64,000 nt of DNA, from assembly GCA_951799405.1 (NCBI GenBank), contig OX637353.1:13330001-13394000 (forward strand). Reading direction: 5' to 3'. A program made the translations under genes and the position numbers. Below the pieces are notes generated by a model. That model saw nothing but the letters and a program-made list of their open reading frames with translations, did no database searches and had not been told where the DNA came from. Shown here piece by piece: positions 1 to 9,563 of this stretch. The stretch comes from Agapetus fuscipes. Its lineage: Eukaryota > Arthropoda > Insecta > Trichoptera > Glossosomatidae. The stretch's first letter is position 1. Each line of letters starts with the position of its first letter.

Positions 1-111
1 ACGCTTTCTTCTGACATTTCCTCTGTACACTTTCTTCGTTAGTCGTACATCATCCCATTTTTCAAGATGCCCGTACTACTTCTCCTGTTTTATTTTACTT
101 TCATTATCATA

Positions 112-378
112 TAGTCACATAACATAACGACGCATGATAGAACGACTCTTGACAAAACATCACAGTGACATTAAATCTCATGAGAAAACATTAAAAGACA
201 AAACCGTTTCGTGTGCCGTTTGTGGTATGTTCTGTTTTAGATATGTAATTTCTTGTCATGGTGATGTATTTTCTGTGTTATTTTTTCACAGTGATGTATT
301 TTCTTTGTTGTTTTGTCATAGTGATGTTTTGTCATGTGTCGTATTGTCACTGTGCTGTAATATCCTGTCACCATTTCT
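112..378. repeat. Family F palindromic repeat, copy 1
   Basis: The left arm is a run of degenerate ACATAACGACGCATGA and GACAAAACATCAC-like words. The right arm reads as the inverse (GTGATGTTTTGTCATGTG and relatives) and ends GTCACTGTGCTGTAATATCC. The turn lies near 200-240. The open reading frames here are only translations of the repeat (VMYF/CHC runs) and are not genes. Other copies lie at 14858-16080, 27735-28610 and 55372-55608. Confidence 0.65.
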
Positions 379-799
379 CAAGTTACTTTATTTCTACAAC
401 AAAACGCAACCGGACCTTGTTGCATTTAATTCCATCATTTATTCCGTACTCCAACCAAATTAATTCCACGTCACTTGAGTGTTAGGTTTCAAATTGATTT
501 TGATAGCGAACTGACTGCAGATATTTTAAGATTTTGTTGACCAGGATAAAGACAACAAAATTAAATTGCGACTGGAATTTTTTCGTACTTCATTTCCGTT
601 CTAAAGGCCCAATAAAACGAAACCTTAAGGCGCGCCCGTTTCGCCCAGGTGACTGCACTTATCTACTATGTATAATTATTATTTATTAAGGCTCTCCAAG
701 GCGTTTGAGTGAAAACGGCTGTTATTGTTACGAATATATATTTGTGTGTTGTGGATGTTTGTGTTTATCTGTGTGAGTCAATAATAAAGTCTCTCTAGG
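379..799. other. Unassigned A+T-rich sequence
   Basis: No gene or known repeat is seen. A short word at 727-760 (TTACGAATATAT followed by GTTGTGGATGTTTGTGTT) resembles 4146-4190, so a further old repeat family may be present. Confidence 0.4.
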
Positions 800-1187
800 T
801 ATAAATAATATTGTATCATATTTAAGATTCACATTAAATTCATTCCCATAAGCAGACACGTACAAGTTCGCGCCTAAACATGCCCCATGTGGTTTGACAA
901 CATATGAAACCCAATCTCAAATCAACATTAGACCTGCAACTCTTGGCGACGTTCCCTGAAACAGGAGTGACAACAAAGTTAACGATTTTGTACAGAATAC
1001 AGGCTAGTCAGCCTCATGCCAACCTATAAGCCAAGGAACACCAATAATAAATTGCATTCTACTATATAAAAAAACTTGGTAAAATAATAAAATTAAATGA
1101 ACAAAATATTGATTAATAATGAGAATTCAAAATTTTCAAGCCTTAGACTTAGCCGCCAACATTACAAATCAACCGCCATTTCCTTCA
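800..1187 (-). mobile_element. LINE-A 3' fragment
   Basis: Read on the minus strand this is the end of the LINE-A protein (a KWRLICNVGG-like end followed by a stop, about 1150-1187). It is followed by an A+T-rich 3' UTR and then a family A unit (about 808-1037). It is a 5'-truncated copy. It supports the view that family A is the LINE-A 3' terminus. Confidence 0.75.
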
Positions 1188-1276
1188 GAGCTATAACCAT
1201 TTTCATAAAAATTCTCCTTTTTTTATTGACTATTGATATCCTGGTCATTCTCTAGATTGCGTAAACGGAAAAAAGC

Positions 1277-1395
1277 CTCATACCAACCTATAAGTCAAGA
1301 AAATCAAAGAATTAATTACATTTAACTTTAAAAAAAACAATCACTTAGCAAAATAATAAAATTAAAATTAACAAAATAACTTTAGGTACAAAGAC
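1277..1395 (-). mobile_element. LINE-A 3' UTR scrap
   Basis: Only the junction between the family A start (CATACCAACCTATAAGTCAA, inverted) and the adjoining LINE-A 3' UTR is kept. Neither the coding end nor the tail is present. From 1396 to 1665 nothing is recognised. Confidence 0.55.
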
Positions 1396-1665
1396 AGTAG
1401 ACACCCCTTAATATTTCGCAAGAAAAATCAACGTTTTAATAACAATTCTTGCTAAATTCGTGATCTGACTAACACGTAAATGAAAACAGAGGGACTTGAG
1501 CTTAGATATACTAAAACGCGTCCAAAAATGATTTAGTTGAAACCACTTTTACTTGTGTAGGCTTACTGCAGACAATTAGTAAATTCATGACTAACTCTAA
1601 ACCTTTATACAGTGATTGTGCGATATGGACATTCAAATTGAGGAAAAAATTGTGATATTACTTTC

Positions 1666-1917
1666 CTTGACTTATAGATTGGTATGAGGCTGACCACCCA
1701 TACTGTAAAAAATGGTTCACTTTGCCAATGTCACCCCTGTTTCAGGGAATGTCGGCAAGAGTTGCAGGGCTTATGTTCATTTGAGGTTTGGATTTTATTT
1801 GTAAGTACACAATCAGCATTTGTAAGCGCGAACTACACGTGTTTGTTTGTGGGCATACATCTGAGAGCTTTGAATGAATATATCCTTGCAACTTAGATTA
1901 TTATTATTAGATTATTA
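1666..1917 (+). repeat. Family A repeat
   Basis: Nearly complete: it starts TTCCTTGACTTATAGATTGG and ends CAACTTAGATTATTATTATT. The internal hairpin (CCCCTG, TTT, CAGGGA) and the flanking TTTGCC/GGCAA words are present. This copy belongs to the subgroup ending GGGCATACATCTGAGAGC, shared with 26544 and 62030. Confidence 0.8.
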
Positions 1918-2270
1918 TTACTTGGCTGGGTAAGCAAAGTAACCCCTAGTTAGTTCCGAATCTAACTGCCATCGAGGATTGCGCTGTTACTATAGAATCT
2001 GTTTGACAGTGACAGCTCATTTTGAAGACATCTCGTAATTGTTATGACTAATCTAATATTTATAATCTAATTTGCACAGATATTATCTTCCAGTGCTTGT
2101 TTGGCGTATCTACTATTTGATTCAAAGGTGACCTTTCAGTTTATTTTTATAATGAAGTCGTCTTACACATTATGATTTCGTTTATTTAGGATCAAGAATT
2201 AACCAATTGTTTTGTGGTGTCACAATTTTTCCCCTCTAAATTTTTATCAACTCCATTATCAAAAAAACAC
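1918..2270. repeat. Spacer with a partial diverged family I MITE
   Basis: The stretch 2088-2165 (TGCTTGTTTGGCGTATCTAC onward) matches the end of the diverged family I copies at 21660 and 60985. The rest is unassigned. Confidence 0.45.
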
Positions 2271-2274
2271 AAGT

Positions 2275-2529
2275 CGCTGCCTTAGTTCTTGTTTATCGTA
2301 TACGCCATTGAGAAAGTTTTACATGAGCAATATTTGCATGTGTACTGGACCAATGTGTCTTATGAAAACAAGAAATTTATTTAAAAAAAAATTAAAACAA
2401 CTCTCACATTATCGAGCTTTACGGTTTTTCTTAGCTCAGATTGTGTAGAATTTGATTCATAAGACAACTGCATGAAAAAGTCATATTAGACAAGATTGGC
2501 GTATACGATAAACAAGAACTGAGGGAGCA
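2275..2529. mobile_element. Family I MITE, copy 1
   Basis: 255 bp element. The left end CGCTGCCTTAGTTCTTGTTT is mirrored at the right by ACAAGAACTGAGGGAGCA. Inner inverted words TATCGTATACGCCA and TGGCGTATACGATA are perfect. It is flanked by AAGT at 2271-2274 and AAGT at 2530-2533, a 4 bp target duplication. It has no coding capacity, so a transposase must come from elsewhere. Confidence 0.88.
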
Positions 2530-2533
2530 AAGT

Positions 2534-3126
2534 GTGTGATATTCAAATTTCACTACAAAACTCAACAATATATTATTTGATGAGGTAAGATGAACAATAA
2601 GATATAACATCACACTTGTAAGGGGATTTAGAGCAATTGATGTAACGTTTTGTGGGAAAATCACAACAAAAACGTGGTGCTGTGTGTTACCAGAATGAGA
2701 TTCATTTTCTCACAATTGTCTTGTGGATTTTAGTGCATCTGGGTGCGCGCCTGTCTGCTCTTTAAATGGATTATATCATAGTAGACACACTTCCCATGCG
2801 TTACATGCCGCACATAAAAATGGCGAATTTCGTGTTGCAAAATGGAAATGAGAGTTCCGACGAGGTAAACCTAGCATAGACAGTAATCTAAGTACAAATT
2901 TGAATGTTTAATTCCACCATTTAAGGCTCAATCGATACACTTTCTTTAGACACATCAACAATATTTTTATGATATACGAGGCTCAAAATTGATTCAAAAG
3001 AAACGGTTCAAATTTGGTTCGTTCACAGAGTAGCTTTTGTATTCTATGCTCCAGAGCTTAGACACAAGTTTTCTTGCAAAGCATCTCAGTCCCTATTTTG
3101 AGGTGCATAAGTTTGTTGTGTGCAAT
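2534..3126. other. Unassigned sequence
   Basis: No gene, recognised repeat or RNA was found in this A+T-rich stretch. Confidence 0.4.
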
Positions 3127-3291
3127 GTGATGAAAACCTCACTTAATCCTTCGTAATTTTAATTGAAAAAGTATGATTTCGTGCAAACGCCGTCATCTCC
3201 AACTGGTTCCAAATTGCGTTCAAAATACAAGTTTATTTTTCTCAAAATCATCGCGTAAGGGGTTGACGGCGTTTGCATTTATACGACTCAT
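3127..3291. repeat. Repeat J, copy 1
   Basis: About 165 bp that reappears almost unchanged at 51797-51945. The core is an inverted pair, GCAAACGCCGTCA and TGACGGCGTTTGC, about 90 bp apart. Both copies begin near CACTTAATC and end ACGACTCAT. It has no coding potential, and no target duplication was identified. Confidence 0.7.
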
Positions 3292-3645
3292 ATGTAACAT
3301 TAAGATTCAAATAATATGAATTTTCACAAGCAAACACGTATAAGTTTGCGCTTAAACATGCCGCATGTGGACCTACAATATAAAAACCCGAATCTCAAAT
3401 GAAAATACACGCTGCAACTCCTGCCGACCTTCCCTAAAACAGGGGTGACATTGGCAAAGTGAACCATTATCTACAGCATGGGTCCAGGTGAGCCGCATAC
3501 CAACCTATAAGCCAAGGCACATACAGAACCAATTACATTTTAAAATCAACAAATAACAACATGTATGGACATTAAAAACTAAAGAGAAAACAAATTCTAA
3601 TTTAAAAAACTCTAGCCGCCAATATTACAGATTAACCGCCATTTT
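3292..3645 (-). mobile_element. LINE-A 3' fragment
   Basis: A minus-strand family A unit (3292-3516) is joined to the LINE-A 3' UTR. It runs into the coding end at 3611-3645 (codons for NVGG and the stop, inverted as CTAGCCGCCAATATTAC). Confidence 0.75.
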
Positions 3646-4716
3646 TCACTGTCCTGATAAAATAAATAAACCGCTGTTTTAATTAAATAGAGCCAGCTTA
3701 CAAACATAAACCTTTTCATTGATTGCAGAGGCATTTACTTTGTAATCGTTCATCTACACAAACCTTCAAAAAATTTAGCAATTACTTGAAATTTAAGCTC
3801 ATTCTACGCTCACAACGCCCAGTTTATGTTATCACATCACTAGTTTAAGCATTCCACGCTTGGTGCGCGCATTTTCAATGTGAAATCAAGCGCGCGCGTC
3901 CCTACGTGCCGCCCAAACAAACGCGCGCGCATTGCGTGAACCGTGCCGGTCCCTCAAGTGGAAACTACACAAGCCATAATCAAGCAGCTTGCTGATAATT
4001 AGCACTAGTGGAGCTCATTATTAGCGAGGCTAATCACCGCGCAACACTAGTGGAATACAGATTCTTCTTAATTTTTGTTTGTTTGCTTAATTTCGATACA
4101 AATAATCGTGTAGTTAACCATTTTGAAATTGAGAACCCTTTGTATCGTTACGAATATGCAGGATGTTAGCGGTTGTGTTTGGTTTGTCTGTGATGGTTGC
4201 TAGAGGATCTATGAAGTCTTTATAAATGGGTAGATGCATTGGTTGGTAACTTATAATAATTTTTAATTGTTCGAAATTACTGAAGTGTTGAATCGAATAT
4301 TCTGGTGAAATCCAGCTAGGTGGTATGTAACGATTATTTTCTATGCTTCACAAATTTTCTTCATAAACTGTTTTAATTAACACCAAGATTCTTTGTAGGA
4401 TCAGAAGTGAATCAGTTGTAGTATTATCAATATGTAAGAGCCCTGTCGAAACCGAAAGTGAATAAAATAAAACGGAGTTTTCATTAAACAGAACCTGCTA
4501 AATCTTGGTCGTTGCTACAGAAAACGCCAGTTTCTGTAAGGCTGGATAGACCTTTGGCGACCAGTCTTAAGTAAAATCATATGAAACTTTCAGCCATGAG
4601 AAAAGCACATTTGAAAATTAAATGTTATTTTGTGCCCCATATAAAAAGGAATCTACAAATTCTGATCACGAGTCTTTAGCGTAGGTACATGACAAGAGTA
4701 TGGAAATACAGAATTC
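3646..4716. other. Unassigned stretch with a CpG-rich patch
   Basis: No gene is seen. The patch 3858-3950 is unusual: it carries GCGCGC words (GCGCGCATTTTC, AAGCGCGCGCGTCC, ACGCGCGCGCATTG) in otherwise A+T-rich DNA. A GTTACGAATAT word at 4146 resembles the one at 727. Confidence 0.4.
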
Positions 4717-4720
4717 AGTT

Positions 4721-4800
4721 CGATTGTCACCAAAGGTATCCGAAATGATTTCCCGTTTCGGTGTTTATTGCAAACGATAAATAAAAATACGAAAAGTAAA
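4721..4800 (+). mobile_element. SINE C fragment
   Basis: Matches the SINE C body just after the tRNA-like head: GAAATGATTTCCCGTTTCGG followed by TGTTTATT. The tRNA-like part has decayed to GTTCGATTGTCACC. Confidence 0.6.
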
Positions 4801-4807
4801 AAAATCC

Positions 4808-4950
4808 TTCATATCCATCACTTTTTCATACATTTCCTCCTTGAAAATTCACTTTGTATATTCCACACCTTCACCAATTTAGCCAAACCATTCCTTTCTC
4901 GGTCTTTTTTTTCCTCTTGCTTTTCACTTTACCTCTGTTTATACTAATCT
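4808..4950 (-). mobile_element. LINE-B coding fragment
   Basis: Minus-strand sequence aligns by eye with 43500-43640, the C-terminal coding end of LINE-B (words for MKK, then the region before DQIEKI). It is broken and short. Confidence 0.5.
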
Positions 4951-5104
4951 ATACTTTACAAATGCCCGAACTGATTTCATTACATTATTTTGTATCTTTA
5001 TCGTCACACCCGCTTCTAGAAAATATGAACACATTGAAATCAAATATTAAATATTTTTGTCAAATATATAGGGTAATCAGCAATGTCTGGGAAATTTCCA
5101 GACA

Positions 5105-5280
5105 AATTTCCTTCCGGTGTTAGACCACTCGGACCTACCAGGGTCCAGGATACAGAAGTCAGACAATGTCGAGGGCGACATGGAAGTCCTGGGAGTAACG
5201 AGACTATGGTGGGAAGCAGCACAAGACAGAGAGTCCTGGAGGGTTGTGGTGCGGGAGGCCCTGAGCCTTCAAGGCTTGTG
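5105..5280 (+). pseudogene. C-terminal remnant of a third LINE
   Basis: The frame read from about 5153 encodes DNVEGDMEVLGVTRLWWEAA, then QDRESWRVVVREALSLQGL and a stop. The pattern RW.D.VE.DL, W...A.DR..WR..V.EA is the usual C-terminus of many arthropod LINE reverse transcriptases. The upstream part is out of frame and no RT domain remains. It differs from LINE-A and LINE-B, whose ends read KDRKKWR.IC. Confidence 0.55.
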
Positions 5281-5504
5281 ATCTGGATAAAGAGCGGGAA
5301 GAATTTTTGAAAAACATTCCGACTCTAAATAAGTTTCCAAGCTCTCGTCACTTGTATGGTCGAGGGGATAAGGTATCGGCACTCAAATTTGCGTTTTTGA
5401 GACAAACACAAGTTCAAACCCCGCCTGCTTCGTGTCTTATCGACAATAACTTTCACCCTGGTTCAACATAGGTCATTGGGTAGTTGTTTATTAATAATTG
5501 ATTA

Positions 5505-5690
5505 AATCTAAATCTAAATCTAAATCTAAGCTGCAAAGATATGTATCATTTGATATTCATATTAAATGCATTCCCACAAGCAGACATGCATAATTTCGCG
5601 CTTACACATGTCGCATGTAGACCTACAATATAAATAACCCAATCTCAAAAATTAAAATATGACCACGCCGAATAGGTTTGTGAATTGCAT
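5505..5690 (-). repeat. Family A repeat, partial
   Basis: Begins with inverted tail repeats (AAATCTAAATCTAAATCTAA) and GCTGCAAAGATATG. It stops before the hairpin region, so only the 3' part of the unit is kept. Confidence 0.7.
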
Positions 5691-6077
5691 TTCTCATAAA
5701 AATATATATTTGTTCCTTTTTATTATTTATTTTATTTAAATAAGGCCAAATCAGTAAGTTTTATTAACACAGCAACCAAAACGCATTTCGATGTTTTCCA
5801 TACAAATGATTTCACATTAATTTTAAATGGAACGGTCGCAGGTGCATTTTATAGTGAACGCAATAAATCTTTGTTAAAAACGGACAAGTTAATAATTTTT
5901 AAACATGCCATTTTTACTGTTCAACTCTAACATAATATATGCCAACTAAATACACGAGCCTTGGGGTGAAATTGCAACATACTTAATTTTAAACTTGTAC
6001 GTTTTAAATGCAATCTAATAAATGAAAAACCAATGCGTACCTACTCTGTGATTCAATAAAATGTTTGTTTAAAATGG

Positions 6078-6318
6078 GCATTGCGGCTGACCACCCATGC
6101 TGTAAAAAATGGTGTGCCAATATCACACCTGTTTTTCAGGGAAGGACGGCAAGAGTTGCAGGGTGTATGTTCATTTGAGATTTGGGTTTTTATGTTGTAG
6201 GTTCACACGCGGCATGTGTAAGCGCGAACTTGCAGGTGTCTGCTTGTGAGAATGCATATAATGTGAATCCTCAATGTAACATTATATCTTTGCAACTTAG
6301 ATTAGATTAGATGAAGTA
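6078..6318 (+). repeat. Family A repeat
   Basis: Lacks the first ~20 bp. It is otherwise complete and ends CAACTTAGATTAGATTAGAT. Nothing is recognised between 5691 and 6077. Confidence 0.75.
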
Positions 6319-7454
6319 CTATTGTGATCAAACAGAAGAAACGAGAAAAATGTCAACAAATATTTCTCAGGTTTTGTACAAAAAATAACAGAACCTGACT
6401 TGTAAAGACAGCTTACACGACGCTTTCATCTCCGTCATATATTAGTACTTTCAAACTCCTGTTCTGGCCAGATTTGGCCCTTAATTTATAGGAAAAATAA
6501 CGACTATTCTCGAATTATTAAGTGTTGTCATGTTCGAGACTTTACTAGAACAATAAACACTCGAACAATCTTGAATAATACAAATATCAAATATAAAATA
6601 TTACACAAGTACCTAACATCTAAGAATTCACAGGCTGTATCACATCAAATAAAAACACACAAGTACGAATAATTTTATATTCATAAAAATATTTTCATCA
6701 ATTTATGAAATGCTTCAGCGGAAACGTTGTAGAAATCCATTTTCATTTTTAAAAAAATCATGCAATTTTCATCATCTATGTAAATCAGAATATTATTGAA
6801 ACCGATATAGGTCCATTTCCGAATTTAGCCATTGGTTTGTTTAGGCACTAGGTTTGATGGTATTCACCCAAATAATAAATGCACATTTGTGGAAGAGTGT
6901 TTAGAATGTTTATTCAATTAATTAGTTGACAAACTTACACCAGATTACACAAATTATAATGGATGAAAGCAAGCGGACATGTTGTTATTGTGAGAGTTTA
7001 AGAGAGAAGACTGAAGTTGGATACAGCTGTCAAAAATTGACATGAAGTTGGTAGAAAAAACCACCATAGACAAAAATACGAATGCATTATTAGTAGGTAT
7101 GTTAAATTATGTAATGTTAAATTCTTGACAGTTTACTTATGCGCAAAATATACTGACACTTTGCTGATAATTTACTGATACACTGATGTTTAACTGATTT
7201 ACGAAGAGACTGATTTTCCATCGTAAGATAACAACATAACTTATTAGAACCTTAGCAAGTCTTGTCTTGTTAGTGACTCGTTCTGACGAAGACAGCATTC
7301 AAGTTTTTAAGACAGTTCGTTGATAAGTGGTTAGTTGATATACATGTCCAAGCGTAGATTACAAGCAAGCAACCTTATGATTCGAAGTTAAAAAAAATGT
7401 AAGACAGGAATTGACAAGAATAGACGAAAAAACGAATCGTTCTTTTAGTTTTCA
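6319..7454. other. Unassigned A+T-rich stretch
   Basis: About 1.1 kb with no supported gene or repeat. Words at 6460-6600 (CTAGAACAATAAACACTCGA, then CAATCTTGAATAATAC) recur around 60590-60650, so this holds part of an undefined repeat. Confidence 0.4.
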
Positions 7455-7612
7455 ACCTTCCCTGAAACAATGGTGACATTGGCAAAGTGAACCATTTTTT
7501 ACAGTTTCAGTGGTCAGCCAATGGGCTTATTTTCATTTCAGGTTGGGCTTTTATGTTATAAGTCCACAAGCGGCATGCCTTATGTGTAAGCGCGAACTTA
7601 TACGTTGTGAGG
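7455..7612. repeat. Family A repeat with an inverted half
   Basis: 7455-7518 is family A on the minus strand (hairpin region to the GGTCAGCC end). At 7519 the sequence switches to the plus strand and carries on with the part that normally follows the hairpin. One copy has therefore been inverted internally, or two opposite fragments were joined. From 7613 to 8099 nothing is recognised. Confidence 0.6.
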
Positions 7613-8099
7613 GTTTTTCTTTATTTATTTATAAGATCTTCAATGAGGTGTTTGGCCGTGCTCTGAAGAATTATGACTTTGCTTGAGTGCATAGCGCCAG
7701 GAACCATATCACTTACAAAAGAGGATAATGAACCAAAACTTTATAAACACTTTTATGTATCCACAATCACAATATATAAATAATAATTTATTTATCCACA
7801 ATCACAATGTATATATTATTATATTTACCACAGCAATATTGATTACATATAACCAAAATTCACATGCTTGTGGCTCTCTCACCAGGGAAGCTTTTTCTGT
7901 CTTTCTGCATTCTTTTGTTTTTCTTTTTTTATTCAAATTCAAATCTAAGGTTCCATTCCACCAAACAAACAAATTCATCTCGTTACAACGTGTCTGTTTA
8001 TGTATTATGGATTATAGTTCTGGTTTGATAACGGTTCATTAGACTGTTCCATATAGGTTTTCATCCAGTTGGTGGAGAAGTAAAACTAAGTAGTAATTA

Positions 8100-8395
8100 T
8101 AAGTGTTGTTAGGCTTTCATGGCCGGCTTCAGATGATGATGATAAGGATGTAGAATCCATTTTTCCGGGCTTGTTTCTTTTTAGAAGGCTGCTACGTTTT
8201 TTCAGTGAACATGTGACTGACTTCTTCAGTTTAAGTACGAGCCTTGAAGAAGTCAGTCACACATGTTCACTGACGAAACGTAGCAGACTTCTAGAAAGAA
8301 AAAAGCAGCCTACAGAAGTAATATTGGATCATGGTCTACAAGCCCGGAAAAATGGATTCTGCATCCTTATCATCATCATAAGTAGTAATTCCTCA
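8100..8395. mobile_element. Penelope-type palindromic fragment
   Basis: The left arm (8120-8232, minus orientation) and right arm (8243-8386) are inverted copies. Both contain the GAAGAAGTCAGTCAC region, the AACGTAGCAG region and CCGGAAAAATGGATTC followed by ATCCTTATCATCATCAT. The left arm lacks ~45 bp present in the right. The GGCTTTCATGGCCGGC edge and the GACGAAACGTAGC word are of the kind found at Penelope-like ends. No reverse transcriptase is present. A single arm recurs at 25187-25312. Confidence 0.55.
8244..8281 (+). ncRNA. Hammerhead-like core in the Penelope-type arm
   Basis: TTGAAGA, one spare A, stem II GTCAGT (8252-8257) pairing with ACTGAC (8269-8274), then GAAA (8275-8278). This has the order of a hammerhead core but with TTGA for CTGA, one extra base before stem II and no clear stem III. 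Activity is not shown. Confidence 0.3.
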
Positions 8396-8693
8396 TTAAA
8401 TTAATTTTCTGCCCTTTTCTCACTGTCTCCGTCTGAACAGCCTTCAAGTTACAATTGCATAGATAAGTGTTGTCTCGAAAGCAAATTGCATGTAAGCACT
8501 TGACGCAACATCAGATTCGCTTAGTGAAGCAAACCGTTACACACTGACAACTGTTGCCATTATTTCTCAACTGCCGCTGATGAGTGGCAGGTCTGATAAC
8601 AATATATCTCCTCGTATCATCACGTTCCCTTTCTAAGTGGAAGAATTTCATAACAGCTCATCTTTAATCTATGTACAATCCTCAATTCTTGAA
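8396..8693. other. Unassigned sequence
   Basis: No gene or recognised repeat. Confidence 0.4.
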
Positions 8694-9562
8694 AGTAACT
8701 GTAACTGTAACTGCTTCACTATACCGTTATGAGTGTCCAGAGCCTCTGAAGATATCCGTCTATTTTTTCCTATCCTTGCATATCTATTTCAATCCATGCA
8801 TATCCATCACCTTTTTCATACATTTTTTTTCCTTTACATTCGCTTTGCATCTACCATTCTTTCAGGATTTCGTGAATCTGATCCAGCCATAATTTTCCAT
8901 GTCTTCCCTTTCCTCTTTACCTATTCATATTTATTTTGTATAAACACTTTTTAATCGCATTTTTTGTACATTTACTTTAGCATCCTCTTTCAATCTTTAA
9001 CATCCTCTTTCAATTTGCATTTCCTTGTACTCGCAACGCAAAAAACGCAACTAAGCTACACATTTAGTGTAACTTCTTGCCGCGTTATCCCCGAAAGGGT
9101 CTTTTATTTTGGGGTTTGAAATAAACACCGAAACGGGAAATCATTTCTGACACCCTCGGTGGGATTCGAACCCGAGCTTTCGGCATGGAATGCATGCACT
9201 CTACCACCTGAGCTATCGACCGGACTCATTCATTCTTAACTATATCTCTTAGAATGTTTCCATGGCATACTCCTGAAATGCTTAATTTCCACTGTACATA
9301 TTATCTAACTCATTTTGTTGTCATTCGTAGTCCATGCTTCACTTACATATTACTATGTTGGTAACAATATGCCATTGTGTACCGACATTCTCAAATCCAT
9401 CGTTAGCCGCTTGTTTCTTGTAATTTTTCCTTTCGCACCTACCACTTGCTTTGCCCTACACACCCTATTCTCAATTTCTCTCGTCATTTTTCCATTCCTC
9501 TTGATACATACTACTTCTTAAATATTTAAATTCATCAACTATTTCAACTTTCGTACCATTAA
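8694..9562 (-). mobile_element. LINE-B, 5'-truncated copy split by SINE C
   Basis: On the minus strand this carries the LINE-B segment after the RT core. It starts at the codons matching the VEVV..F.YLGS stretch (9562-9500) and runs to the KDRKKW-like end near 8740. The inverted tail TAACTGTAACTGTAACTG (8699-8716) marks the 3' terminus. Many stops and frameshifts make it dead. A SINE C copy at 9048-9235 interrupts it. It lacks the RT catalytic region altogether. Confidence 0.7.
9048..9235 (-). mobile_element. SINE C copy
   Basis: Minus strand. The tRNA-like head (9226-9160) contains GATAGCTCAGGTGGTAGAGT (A box) and GGTTCGAATCCCACC (B box). The body GAAATGATTTCCCGTTTCGG and CAAACCCCAAAATAAAAGAC follows. 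The 9048-9098 end (CTACACATTTAGTGTAAC, TTGCCGCGTT) is also seen alone at 53705 and 61915. This is a pol III-type promoter in a SINE, not a working tRNA gene. Confidence 0.75.
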
Positions 9563-9563
9563 A

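Noticed and set aside
134..485. Two overlapping open frames of 75-109 codons
   Set aside because: They are translations of family F repeat units (VMYF and CHC runs), not a conserved protein.
9160..9226. tRNA gene
   Set aside because: The A and B boxes belong to the SINE C head. The sequence continues into the SINE body and recurs in decayed forms at 14541, 44500, 54160 and 62430.
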